From: Oceanospirillum sp048270425
Lineage (GTDB): Bacteria > Pseudomonadota > Gammaproteobacteria > Pseudomonadales > Halomonadaceae
Length of the DNA: 64,000 nt
NCBI GenBank assembly: GCA_048270425.1
Contig: JBLWSY010000005.1
Span: 62,001 to 126,000, forward strand
Direction: 5' to 3'
Shown here: piece after piece, positions 40,778 through 49,236 of the stretch
Numbering within the stretch: position 1 is the stretch's first letter
Layout: each line of letters opens with the position of its first letter
Notes under the pieces: model-generated
Seen by the model: the letters and a program-made list of their open reading frames with translations, nothing else
Databases searched by the model: none
Told to the model about the DNA's origin: nothing
Position numbers and translations under genes: made by a program

Positions 40778-41153
40778 GCCTGAACCTCCGGGGCGTTGGT
40801 CTGATGCTCGCTTGATATTGATCATTAGCTTTATGACAGCAAAAAGCGCACCAGTAAGAAAAATTTTCTGAAAAAAGAACTCATTGCCGAGGTAATGCCC
40901 TTTGCAGATCGGTGGCGGCCGACAAAGTAATCCCTGAAGTGATGAAGCTGTAATTGATATGCACAACTATAGTGCATTGGCGTGCTTTCTGCGTGCGATG
41001 ACTGACCTATCCTTGGGCGTCAGTATTATGTTTTTAAAGTGACTGCGCAGAACTCTGAAATTTGCCGTGATTAGCCGCTATCTTTGATTTATTTCCAGGG
41101 CTTAGGAGGAATCGTTGTCTGCGCCTTTATGGTGCAATGGTTTTCTCAGGTAT
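40778..41153. other. Intergenic DNA between ntrB and glnA
   Basis: No gene is present. One NtrC-type site (40960-40976) lies in it, with a minus-strand TATAGT (within that site) that could be a -10 box repressed by NtrC. The rest is unremarkable, and the glnA terminator lies at its right edge. Confidence 0.4.
40960..40976. promoter_or_regulatory. NtrC binding site upstream of ntrBC
   Basis: TGCACAACTATAGTGCA has the TGCAC-N7-GTGCA symmetry of the NtrC consensus (10 of 12 positions of TGCACC-N5-GGTGCA). It lies 183 bp before ntrB. In E. coli NtrC represses the glnL promoter from such a site. Confidence 0.6.
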
Positions 41154-41182
41154 AAAAAAACCCCTGCCAAAAGACAGGGGTT
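41154..41182 (-). terminator. Intrinsic terminator of glnA
   Basis: On the minus strand AACCCCTG (41182-41175) pairs with CAGGGGTT (41166-41159), followed by seven Ts. Confidence 0.88.
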
Positions 41183-41226
41183 AAGTCTCTTCATTGAAGA
41201 GCGGAAGTTTTTACGCTGCTATCAGC

Positions 41227-42633
41227 TTACACGCTGTAGTACAGGTCGAACTCGATTGGGTGAGTTGTCATGTTTACACGTGCAACGTCTTCTTTCTTCA
41301 GCTCGATATAAGCATCAATCATGTCGTCAGTGAATACGCCGCCTTTAGTCAGGAACTCACGATCACCATCCAGACAGTTCAGTGCTTCTTCCAGAGAAGA
41401 GGCAACAGTTGGGATCGCAGCAGCTTCTTCAGCTGGCAGATCGTACAGATCTTTATCCGCTGGATCGCCAGGGTGAATCTTGTTCTGTACACCGTCCAGT
41501 GCAGCCATCAGCAGAGCTGAGAACGCCAGGTATGGGTTTGCGATTGGATCAGGGAAACGAGCCTCAACACGCTTAGCTTTAGGGCTTGAAGTGTAAGGAA
41601 TACGCAGAGAAGCAGAACGGTTACGGGCAGAGTAAGCCAGCATAACAGGAGCTTCGAAACCTGGAACCAGACGCTTGTAAGAGTTGGTGCCCGGGTTACA
41701 GAACGCGTTCAGTGCTTTAGCGTGCTTGATGATACCGCCGATAGCGAACAGAGCAGACTCAGACAGACCTGCGTACTGGTCACCAGCGAACTGGTTTACG
41801 CCGTCTTTCCAGTAAGACAGGTGAACGTGCATACCGGAACCGTTATCACCAACAACTGGCTTAGGCATGAAGGTAGCCGTTTTGCCATAAGCGTGAGCAA
41901 CGTTGTGAACAACGTATTTCAGCATCTGAACTTCGTCAGCTTTCTTAACCAGAGTGTTGAACGCTACGCCGATTTCGTTCTGACAAGCAGTCGCCACTTC
42001 GTGGTGGTGAACTTCTACGTTCAGGCCGATCTCTTCCATCACGTTACACATGGTCGCACGGATGTCGTGTACGGAATCAACCGGAGGAACCGGGAAGTAA
42101 CCGCCTTTAACACGTGGACGGTGACCCATGTTACCGCCTTCGATGGACTTCTCAGAGTTCCATGCGGCTTCTTCAGAATCGATTTTCACGAAGCTGCCGG
42201 ACATGTTGGAGTCCCAGCGAACGTCGTCAAAGATGAAGAATTCTGGCTCAGGACCGAAGAACGCAGTGTCACCCAGACCCGTAGACTTCAGGTACTCTTC
42301 TGCGCGCTTAGCAACAGAGCGTGGGTCACGCTCATAACCCTGCATAGTAGCAGGCTCAATGATGTCACAACGCAGAACCAGAGTTTTATCTTCAAAGAAC
42401 GGGTCGATGAAGCTGGTTGTGTCGTCTGGCAGCAGAATCATGTCTGATTCGTTAATACCTTTCCAACCTGCAATGGAAGAACCATCAAACATCTGGCCGT
42501 TTTCGAAGAACTCTTCGTCAACATAGCGAGCAGGGATAGTAACGTGCTGCTCTTTACCTTTAGTGTCGGTAAAACGCAGGTCAACCCATTTGATGTCATG
42601 TTCTTTAATCAGGTTAAGGGTGTTCTCTGACAT
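41227..42633 (-). CDS. glnA: Type I glutamine synthetase
   Basis: GlnA makes glutamine from glutamate, ammonia and ATP. The 468-residue length equals the E. coli enzyme. Catalytic stretches include MFDGSSIAGW, GPEPEFFIFD, NGSGMHVHLSYWKDG and NRSASLRIP. The adenylylation-site region KDLYDLPAEEA contains the target tyrosine, so control by GlnE is expected. GGAGG is 7 nt before ATG 42633. Upstream lie a sigma-54 promoter and two NtrC sites, and ntrBC follow downstream. Confidence 0.97.
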   Translation of the reverse strand: MSENTLNLIKEHDIKWVDLRFTDTKGKEQHVTIPARYVDEEFFENGQMFDGSSIAGWKGINESDMILLPDDTTSFIDPFFEDKTLVLRCDIIEPATMQGYERDPRSVAKRAEEYLKSTGLGDTAFFGPEPEFFIFDDVRWDSNMSGSFVKIDSEEAAWNSEKSIEGGNMGHRPRVKGGYFPVPPVDSVHDIRATMCNVMEEIGLNVEVHHHEVATACQNEIGVAFNTLVKKADEVQMLKYVVHNVAHAYGKTATFMPKPVVGDNGSGMHVHLSYWKDGVNQFAGDQYAGLSESALFAIGGIIKHAKALNAFCNPGTNSYKRLVPGFEAPVMLAYSARNRSASLRIPYTSSPKAKRVEARFPDPIANPYLAFSALLMAALDGVQNKIHPGDPADKDLYDLPAEEAAAIPTVASSLEEALNCLDGDREFLTKGGVFTDDMIDAYIELKKEDVARVNMTTHPIEFDLYYSV

Positions 42634-42746
42634 TGCTTGTCCTCCAATGGAGCTTTCGCGTTGTTGTCAAAATCGATTGTCGTAATCGTTTTTTACTCGG
42701 ATCGTTGAAAACCTGTTGGCAGGTTTTTCGTATTTATTATCTATGA

Positions 42747-42762
42747 AGCAAGTTGGATGCCA
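42747..42762 (-). promoter_or_regulatory. Sigma-54 promoter of glnA
   Basis: On the minus strand TGGCAT-CCAAC-TTGCT matches the -24/-12 consensus TGGCAC-N5-TTGCA, with GG and GC at the required spacing. Transcription would start near 42736, giving a leader of about 100 nt. Confidence 0.8.
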
Positions 42763-42848
42763 TTTGGTAAAAACTGAACAATACCAATGCTTTATACGGA
42801 TAATTTGGTTCTTCTAAGAATCTCTGCTTGCTCTTATAGCGTTCTTTG

Positions 42849-42865
42849 TGCGCTATTTTGGTGCG
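42849..42865. promoter_or_regulatory. NtrC site 1 upstream of glnA
   Basis: TGCGCTATTTTGGTGCG fits TGCACC-N5-GGTGCA at 9 of 12 positions. Its centre is about 121 bp upstream of the predicted start; the E. coli glnAp2 site is near -108. Confidence 0.68.
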
Positions 42866-42879
42866 TGCCGGGTGCTGCG

Positions 42880-42896
42880 TGCATTTTAGTGGTGCA
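42880..42896. promoter_or_regulatory. NtrC site 2 upstream of glnA
   Basis: TGCATTTTAGTGGTGCA fits the NtrC consensus at 10 of 12 positions. Its centre is 31 bp (three helical turns) from site 1, as in E. coli (-108 and -140). It begins right after the tusA stop codon. Confidence 0.72.
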
Positions 42897-42898
42897 GC

Positions 42899-43129
42899 TT
42901 ACGCGTCATTAACCTCAATGGTAATCACAATCTCGTCAGATTGCTCTTCTGCCGAGACTAAAGTATGACCATGAACCCGGCACCAGGCTGGGATATCGTG
43001 CAGGGTTCCGGGGTCTGTGCAGTAAACCACAAGCTGGTCGCCGGGAGATAGCTCACTGATTTTATTCTGAGTTCGGATCACCGGAATCGGGCAAAGCAGA
43101 TTGCGGGCGTTGAGTTCGTGTTGGCTCAT
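42899..43129 (-). CDS. tusA: TusA/SirA-family sulfur carrier protein
   Basis: The 76-residue protein has the TusA fold with the persulfide cysteine in LLCPIPVIRT (CPxP motif). TusA passes sulfur from IscS toward tRNA thiolation. The adjacent gene on the same strand encodes a PP-loop tRNA-thiolation-like enzyme, which supports a sulfur-relay role, although a terminator separates them. A second TusA may exist elsewhere in the genome. Confidence 0.85.
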   Translation of the reverse strand: MSQHELNARNLLCPIPVIRTQNKISELSPGDQLVVYCTDPGTLHDIPAWCRVHGHTLVSAEEQSDEIVITIEVNDA

Positions 43130-43254
43130 GAAAAATCTCTCAATTGGAAATGCTAACGTAATTTCTGGTGCGCGCCCGGCTTTAAAAGAGGGCGTTCCGT
43201 CTGGTTGGGCGCGCGCACTATTTGTGCAACAGCCCCCATTTTAGTCAAAGGACG

Positions 43255-43285
43255 AAAAAAAAACGCACCAGAGTGACCGGGTGCG
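43255..43285 (-). terminator. Terminator of the PP-loop gene
   Basis: On the minus strand CGCACC (43285-43280) pairs with GGTGCG (43269-43264), followed by nine Ts. Confidence 0.8.
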
Positions 43286-43318
43286 CTTCTTTAAATACGG
43301 GATTAAAACCCTGCAGAA

Positions 43319-44368
43319 TTAGTGGATATACCACTCTTCAGGAATTTCTTCCGCCGGCATTGGTTTAACGTGAACAACCTGTGCAGGCTGGTTGTGTTCA
43401 CGCACAACCTCCAGTGTGACCTTTTCAGCATCGCGTCCCTGACTGAAACGGGCAACAATCTGGGCGGCCAGTTCCAGATCATCATCGCTTGGGGTGCCGT
43501 CGATCAGGGTCAGAGGGCCACCGTGGCTGGTTGGGTACAGGTAGGTAAACTGTGAACGATAGCCGCGCATAAAGTTGTTTTCACCCTCTTCGCGGCTGAC
43601 GATCAGTTTGAAGTTTTTCGCCGGACGAATGTGGCGGCCGACTTTCAGCAGCATGATGTCGTCCACTTCGTAGCGACGCTCGCCACGGGCATCCCACAGA
43701 TCCTGCAGTTTTTTACTGTAGCTGGCATCGGTCAGGAAGCAGCAGCCACCAGCTGGTTGAGACCATTCGTCGATGCCCAGTTTTTTCGCCAGTGCGAACT
43801 GAGGTTTACGGTTGCGACCGCTGAAGTCGTAAAGCTCTTCACGCTTGATCCAGCCTTCGCGTTCCGGATAGGTTTCCGGCAGATGCTGGGCGCATAAAGG
43901 GCGTACCAGTCGATCTTCCACCAGAGATTCGCGAGCGATGATCGGCATGGTTGCTTTGCGCTGGGATTTCGGACGCTGACCGATCACTTCACCGGTGATC
44001 ACAAAATCAAAGTCGTTGTCCTGGCACCATTGCCAGGCGCGGGCAACCATATCAATTTTGCAGTCCAGACACGGGTTCAGGTTCTGACCGTAGCCGTGCT
44101 TCGGGTTTAGCACGATATCTTTGTACTCTTCAGAGATGTCGATAATGTGCAGTTTGATACCCAGCTGTTCAGCTACCCAAAGGGAGCTGTTTTTCTTCTG
44201 CTTTTCTTTATCCTTTTTACGGATGGCGTGAGTGTGCCCTTCGACACAAAAGCCGGTGTAAAAGTTGATCCCTTCTACGTGAACTCCTTGCTCCTGAATG
44301 ACTTTAGTAGCCAGCATGGAATCCAGTCCGCCGGAAATCAGAGATACGGCTTTGCGTTGTTTGGTCAT
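43319..44368 (-). CDS. PP-loop ATPase, MnmA/ThiI-like tRNA-thiolation family
   Basis: The 349-residue protein has an N-type ATP pyrophosphatase motif SLISGGLDSMLATKV at the N-terminus, a conserved LNPCLDCKIDM cysteine pair, a second cysteine pair in PAGGCCFLTD, and a C-terminal NFKLIVSREEGENNF region. It is related to MnmA, which makes 2-thiouridine in tRNA, but lacks the full MnmA C-terminal barrels; many databases label such proteins as tRNA thiouridylase-like. The exact tRNA target is unknown. It is next to tusA. Confidence 0.75.
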   Translation of the reverse strand: MTKQRKAVSLISGGLDSMLATKVIQEQGVHVEGINFYTGFCVEGHTHAIRKKDKEKQKKNSSLWVAEQLGIKLHIIDISEEYKDIVLNPKHGYGQNLNPCLDCKIDMVARAWQWCQDNDFDFVITGEVIGQRPKSQRKATMPIIARESLVEDRLVRPLCAQHLPETYPEREGWIKREELYDFSGRNRKPQFALAKKLGIDEWSQPAGGCCFLTDASYSKKLQDLWDARGERRYEVDDIMLLKVGRHIRPAKNFKLIVSREEGENNFMRGYRSQFTYLYPTSHGGPLTLIDGTPSDDDLELAAQIVARFSQGRDAEKVTLEVVREHNQPAQVVHVKPMPAEEIPEEWYIH

Positions 44369-44760
44369 GTCTCACCCATTTTCTTTAAAGCAGTGATAAG
44401 TGTCGGAACCGACAAAAAACGCAGGATTTTACCGGATCGTGTCGAGATAGAAAGTTAAAATAGCGACTTTTTGCTCAGTGGCTGTGAACTAAGGTTGCCA
44501 CCTTCCCGTAAGCAGTTGTTTTTGCTTGGAACTTGCGGTGCCCGGACGTAGCTGTTGGCGAGATGTGTGTTGTCGACGAAGAAATTCATATAACCGCAAC
44601 CGTAAAGTGTGTACAATTTCCAACCTTTTTATTTTTCCTTTGCCATCTTTCGGATGGCAAAAACTTCCAGAGATCTGGGTCCGCTCTTTAGGTTGCTTTA
44701 GGGTTTATCTAACGTTTGGTGTGGCAGGTCTCTTATTTTTGAGCAGGCGAAATACTCCGA
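44369..44760. other. Divergent intergenic region upstream of typA
   Basis: The 392 bp hold no gene. GTCGG-AAC-CGAC (near 44402) is a short dyad. TTTGCCATC (44639-44647) pairs with GATGGCAAA (44653-44661) to form a perfect 9-bp hairpin about 100 nt before typA, probably in its leader. A TACAAT box at 44612-44617 could be the typA -10 box; no good -35 box is visible. Confidence 0.4.
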
Positions 44761-46581
44761 ATGTCTTCAGATATCAGTAAGTTACGCAATATTGCAATTA
44801 TTGCGCACGTTGACCATGGTAAAACTACTCTGGTTGATGCCCTTCTTCAGTTCTCCGGTACCCTGGATCGTCGTGACGTTGGCGCAGAGCGCGTTATGGA
44901 CTCTAACGACCAGGAAAAAGAGCGTGGTATTACCATTCTGGCGAAAAACACCGCTATCAAGTGGAACGACTACCGCATCAACATCGTTGATACTCCTGGG
45001 CACGCCGACTTCGGTGGAGAAGTAGAGCGCGTTCTGTCCATGGTTGACTGCGTACTGCTGCTGGTTGACGCTCAGGACGGCCCTATGCCGCAAACCCGTT
45101 TCGTAACCTCTAAAGCGTTTGAGCGTGGCCTGAAACCGATCGTTGTTATCAACAAGATCGACCGTCCGGGTTCTCGTCCTGACTGGGTTATGGATCAGGT
45201 GTTTGATCTGTTTGATAGCCTGGGTGCGACTGAAGAACAGCTGGACTTCCCGGTTGTTTATGCTTCTGCACTGAACGGTATCGCCGGTGATGATCCTGAA
45301 GAGATGGCTGATGATATGAAGCCTCTGCTGGATATGATCATCGACCGCGTACCGGCTCCTGACGTTGACCCTGAAGCTGCGTTCCAGATGCAGATCTCTG
45401 CACTGGACTACGACAGCTACGTGGGCGTAATCGGTATCGGCCGTATCACCCGTGGTTCCCTGAAGCCGGGCCAGCAGGTTGTGGTTAAAGATATCGAAGG
45501 TAAAGAGCGTAAAGGTAAGGTGCTGAACGTTAAAGGTTATCTGGGCCTTGAGCGTGTTGATACCGATCTGGCGACTGCTGGTGACATCGTATGTATCAAC
45601 GGTATCGATGGTCTGAGTATCTCGGACACCCTGTGTGATCCTGAGCAGGTAGAAGCTCTGCCAGCTCTGACTGTTGATGAGCCTACGGTAAGCATGACCT
45701 TTATGGTGAACGACTCTCCGTTTGCCGGTAAAGAAGGTAAGTACGTAACGTCTCGTAATATCAAAGAGCGTCTGGATCAGGAACTGATTCACAACGTAGC
45801 GCTGCGTGTAACTCAGGGTGATTCTGCGGACAAATTCATCGTTTCCGGTCGTGGTGAGCTGCACCTGTCGGTTCTGATCGAAACCATGCGTCGTGAAGGC
45901 TTCGAGATGGGTGTATCCCGTCCGGAAGTAATCCGTAAAGAAGTTGACGGCGTGATGATGGAACCCTATGAAAATGTTGTGATCGACATTGAAGATCAGC
46001 ATCAGGGTTCAATCATGGAAGAGATGGGTCTGCGTAAAGGCGAGCTGACCAACATGGAGCCAGACGGTAAAGGTCGCGTTAAGCTGGAATTCACCGTGCC
46101 TTCCCGTGGTCTGATCGGTTTCCGTGGCCAGTTCCTGACTCTGACTTCAGGTTCCGGCATCATGACCAGTATCTTTGACCGTTACGACACTGTTAAAGAC
46201 GGTGAAGTCGCTAAGCGTCAGAACGGTGTTCTGGTGTCTATGGTTAAAGGTAAGACGCTGGCGTACGGCCTGTTTAACCTGCAGGACCGTGGTCGTCTGT
46301 TCCTGGGTCACGGCGTGGAAGTGTATGAAGGCCAGGTGATCGGCATTCACTCCCGCAGCAACGATCTGGTTGTTAACCCGACCAAAGGTAAGCAGCTGAC
46401 TAACGTTCGGGCTTCCGGTACTGACGAAGCTCTGACGCTGACTCCGCCAATCAAGCACACGCTGGAGCAGGCTCTTGAGTTCATCGAAAACGACGAGCTG
46501 GTGGAAGTAACACCGGAATCGATCCGTATTCGTAAGAAACTGCTGACTGAAAACGAGCGTAAGCGCGCGAAAAACAAATAA
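44761..46581 (+). CDS. typA: Ribosome-associated GTPase TypA/BipA
   Basis: TypA is an EF-G-like GTPase that assists 50S assembly and stress or cold adaptation. The 606-residue protein has G1 AHVDHGKTTLVDAL, G3 VDTPGHADFGGEVERV and G4 NKIDRPGSRPDW, then domains 2, 3, 5 and the BipA-specific C-terminal part (GTDEALTLTPPIKHTLEQAL). It stands alone and ends in a double hairpin terminator. Confidence 0.97.
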   Translation: MSSDISKLRNIAIIAHVDHGKTTLVDALLQFSGTLDRRDVGAERVMDSNDQEKERGITILAKNTAIKWNDYRINIVDTPGHADFGGEVERVLSMVDCVLLLVDAQDGPMPQTRFVTSKAFERGLKPIVVINKIDRPGSRPDWVMDQVFDLFDSLGATEEQLDFPVVYASALNGIAGDDPEEMADDMKPLLDMIIDRVPAPDVDPEAAFQMQISALDYDSYVGVIGIGRITRGSLKPGQQVVVKDIEGKERKGKVLNVKGYLGLERVDTDLATAGDIVCINGIDGLSISDTLCDPEQVEALPALTVDEPTVSMTFMVNDSPFAGKEGKYVTSRNIKERLDQELIHNVALRVTQGDSADKFIVSGRGELHLSVLIETMRREGFEMGVSRPEVIRKEVDGVMMEPYENVVIDIEDQHQGSIMEEMGLRKGELTNMEPDGKGRVKLEFTVPSRGLIGFRGQFLTLTSGSGIMTSIFDRYDTVKDGEVAKRQNGVLVSMVKGKTLAYGLFNLQDRGRLFLGHGVEVYEGQVIGIHSRSNDLVVNPTKGKQLTNVRASGTDEALTLTPPIKHTLEQALEFIENDELVEVTPESIRIRKKLLTENERKRAKNK

Positions 46582-46602
46582 GTTTTAGTGCCTCGCTATT
46601 TC

Positions 46603-46672
46603 TGACCGACAAGCGATCTGCTTGTCGGTCAGACGAAAAGAGCCGCTGGGTATCCCCAGCGGCTCTTTTTTT
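46603..46672 (+). terminator. Double hairpin terminator after typA
   Basis: A first perfect stem pairs TGACCGACAAGC (46603-46614) with GCTTGTCGGTCA (46620-46631). A second pairs AAAAGAGCCGCTGGG (46636-46650) with CCCAGCGGCTCTTTT (46655-46669) and is followed by a T-run to 46672. Confidence 0.92.
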
Positions 46673-46713
46673 ATCCGGTTTAAACGGGCTGTTTTGCGAA
46701 AAGATGTATGGGT

Positions 46714-48192
46714 TTACCAATAGCCGAGAATCTTCCACCAGATTCCACCAATAACGGCCCAGATCAGCAGATTAACCAGACTCATGATAAATCCGGCACG
46801 CCACCACTCACCCAAAGTGACATAGTGAGAGCCGAAAATCACCGGAGAGGTGCCCGTGGCATAGTGTGTCAGAGTCATCATGATTGAAGATGCAGCCGCC
46901 ATCATCAGCACAAAGGGCATGGCAGGAGCTCCCATAGCCAGGCCTACACTGAGAAACGCGGCCATCATGGCGGTAATGTGGGCGGTTGTACTGGCAAAGA
47001 AATAGTGGGAATAGAGGAAAATCAGCACCAGCAGTGCGCTGGCCCCGGCCCAGCCCAGGCCCGTTTGGCCGATCAGTGATTGAATGCTGCCCGAGAACCA
47101 GGTAATCACTCCCAGGCTATTGAGCTGTGACGCCATCATTACCAATGCACCAAACCAGATCAGGGTGTCCCAGGCACTTTTTTCAGTCAGAATATCCTGC
47201 CAGGTGAGCACTCCTGTGATCAGTAGTACTGACAGGCCGATAAAGGCGGTAGTGGTGGAGTGAAGTTTAAAGCTGTCTCCCAAAAGCCAGGCCGGAACAT
47301 CGGCCCAAAGTAAAAGCAGCAGCATGAATACCCCAAGCATGATTTTTTCGGGGCGAGTGATCTTGCCAAGCTCTGACAGTTTCTTTCGGGCAAAGATTGG
47401 GGCGTCATCGGTTTTTTTAATCTCTGGCGGATACAGCAGATAGAGCACCACAGGCATTAGTGCAATGGCGACCAGTCCTGGCAGCAGCATTGCCAGCGCC
47501 CATGTTGTCCAGCTTAGGCTGATCTGAGCTCCGGTCGCTTCTGCAATCAGCTTTACGGTCAAAGGGTTCGGTGCGGTTGCTGTCACGAACATGGCCGAAG
47601 TGATCGGGTTGGCGTGGTAGTTGACCAGAGCCAGATACTTGCCGATTTTGCCTGTGCTTTCTTGCTCTGGTGTTGAGTCAAAGCTGCGGGCGATAGACTG
47701 CATGATCGGATGGATGATACCGCCGCCACGAGCAGTATTGCTGGGCGTGACTGGGGCAATTGTTAATTCAGAAAGTGCTAAGGCGTAGCCAATACCGAGA
47801 GTGCGTTTCCCAAAAAGGGCGATAAAGTGGTAGCCGATGCGGGCTCCCAAGCCTGTTTTTATCAGGCCTTTAGAGATCATGATTGCGATTGCAATCAACC
47901 AGATCAGTGGGTTGGTGAAGCTTCCCAGAGCATTTTTAATCGACGTACTTGGGTTGTCGCTGGTAACACCGCTGGCTGCGACCAAGGCTATCGCGACTAT
48001 CGACAATGCACCAATGGGCATCGCTTTGCCGATGATGGCGGCTATGGTACCGATAAACATGGCCAGCATTAGCCAACCCTGATCTGATACCGTATCCGGA
48101 GTTGGTATAAACCAGATGATCAGGCCAATGCTGATAGCTGCTAACGTGGGTATCGGTTTTATACCAGGCGTTTCTGGTGATGCCGCGGGCAT
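46714..48192 (-). CDS. DASS-family sodium/dicarboxylate (anion) symporter
   Basis: The 492-residue protein has about 12 membrane segments and the two substrate-binding SNT-type motifs of the DASS/SLC13 family (TPSNTARGGGIIHP near residue 155; TATAPNP near 212 in the SNA/ANP-like region). It is closest in style to the SodiT1/CitT group that moves 2-oxoglutarate, malate, succinate or tartrate. AAGGAG precedes ATG 48192. Substrate is not decidable. It could complement the TRAP and lactate system in organic acid uptake. Confidence 0.87.
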   Translation of the reverse strand: MPAASPETPGIKPIPTLAAISIGLIIWFIPTPDTVSDQGWLMLAMFIGTIAAIIGKAMPIGALSIVAIALVAASGVTSDNPSTSIKNALGSFTNPLIWLIAIAIMISKGLIKTGLGARIGYHFIALFGKRTLGIGYALALSELTIAPVTPSNTARGGGIIHPIMQSIARSFDSTPEQESTGKIGKYLALVNYHANPITSAMFVTATAPNPLTVKLIAEATGAQISLSWTTWALAMLLPGLVAIALMPVVLYLLYPPEIKKTDDAPIFARKKLSELGKITRPEKIMLGVFMLLLLLWADVPAWLLGDSFKLHSTTTAFIGLSVLLITGVLTWQDILTEKSAWDTLIWFGALVMMASQLNSLGVITWFSGSIQSLIGQTGLGWAGASALLVLIFLYSHYFFASTTAHITAMMAAFLSVGLAMGAPAMPFVLMMAAASSIMMTLTHYATGTSPVIFGSHYVTLGEWWRAGFIMSLVNLLIWAVIGGIWWKILGYW

Positions 48193-48405
48193 ATATCGCT
48201 CCTTGAAATGTGCAGATGTAAATGAGTGTTGGTCAGTGTATCAGTAGTGTGGGATCGACTGTCCAATCTCTTTCCTCTACAGATCGAAGCAGGTCAAATT
48301 GATTACGTTTGGTGACGCTATTGCCTCGTCTTACCGTTGAATGGTATCGCTTGGTTAAAGGAAGTGATGGGTTTTAGAGAGGTGATATTTTTGCGGGATG
48401 AGAAT

Positions 48406-48441
48406 AAAAAACACCCCGGACAGCATCTGTCCGGGGTGTTT
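48406..48441 (-). terminator. Terminator of the FKBP gene
   Basis: A perfect 15-bp stem pairs AAACACCCCGGACAG (48409-48423) with CTGTCCGGGGTGTTT (48427-48441); on the minus strand a T-run (48411-48406) follows. Confidence 0.92.
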
Positions 48442-48480
48442 ACAGGTACATGTTCTTGGCTGTAGCAGCCAAGGGCAAGC

Positions 48481-49170
48481 TTAGCTTTCCGGATTGATAT
48501 CCAGCAGCTCAACTTCAAAGATCAGCGTTTCGTTCGGGCCGATCGGACCACCGGTGCCGCCCGGGCCATAAGCCAGATCGGATGGGATAAAGATTTTCCA
48601 CTTGCTGCCCACTGACATCAGTTGCAGACCTTCCTGCCAGCCCGGGATAACCTGATTCAGGCCGAAGGTAACAGGCTCGCCGCGCTGGTAAGAGCTGTCG
48701 AATACTTCACCGTTCAGCAGCTTACCTTCATAGTGCACTTTAACCTGATCAGTCAGCGCTGGTTTTGCACCGTTACCTGCGGTCAGAACCTGATACTGCA
48801 GACCGGATTCAGTGGTTACAACGCCTTTTTTCTTGCCGTTTTCTGACAGGAATTTCTGACCTGCTTTCAGGTTTGCTTCAGCGGCTTTAGCCTGTGCTTC
48901 CTGCTGTTCCAGCATCTTCTTCTGCTGGAAAGCCTGCATGGTTTCACGCACTTCAGCTTCAGTCATTTTCAGGTTGCCGGCGTAGGTGTCTTTGATGGCC
49001 TGAGCCAGCATGTCGACATCCAGATTCTCGAAATCCTGCTGCAGGCGCTGTCCCATAATCAGACCCAGGCTATAACTCAGGCGATCCTCTTCAGTCTTTG
49101 GGGTAGTGTCCGCCATAACCGGCGCGGCCAGCAGGCTGCTGAGGGTCAGGGTGAGTAGCACTTTTTTCAT
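48481..49170 (-). CDS. Periplasmic FKBP-type peptidyl-prolyl isomerase (FkpA/Mip-like)
   Basis: The 229-residue protein has a signal peptide (MKKVLLTLTLSSLLAAPVMA), an N-terminal helical dimerisation domain (DRLSYSLGLIMGQRL...), a long linker helix and a C-terminal FKBP domain (VKVHYEGKLLNGEVFDSSYQRGEP abridged; GWQEGLQLMSVGSKW; IPSDLAYG). These proteins speed proline isomerisation and act as chaperones for envelope proteins. AAGGAG precedes the start. Confidence 0.92.
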   Translation of the reverse strand: MKKVLLTLTLSSLLAAPVMADTTPKTEEDRLSYSLGLIMGQRLQQDFENLDVDMLAQAIKDTYAGNLKMTEAEVRETMQAFQQKKMLEQQEAQAKAAEANLKAGQKFLSENGKKKGVVTTESGLQYQVLTAGNGAKPALTDQVKVHYEGKLLNGEVFDSSYQRGEPVTFGLNQVIPGWQEGLQLMSVGSKWKIFIPSDLAYGPGGTGGPIGPNETLIFEVELLDINPES

Positions 49171-49236
49171 GAAAACTCCTTATTGGGGTCTGCTTTCTAT
49201 TCGGTATGGGTCGCAATATTTATCGCTGACCAGCCG

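Noticed and set aside
43215..43227. NtrC-like dyad GCAC-TATTT-GTGC upstream of tusA
   Set aside because: The half-sites are 5 bp apart, whereas NtrC sites need 7 bp between GCAC and GTGC.
44611..44617. A single GTACAAT upstream of typA resembling the TTGTACAA boxes
   Set aside because: It is a lone, incomplete box without a partner 18 bp away; more likely a -10 element or chance.
44782..46002. A 406-residue open frame on the strand opposite typA
   Set aside because: It lies wholly within typA in antisense, shows no family motif, and arises from codon bias of the real gene.
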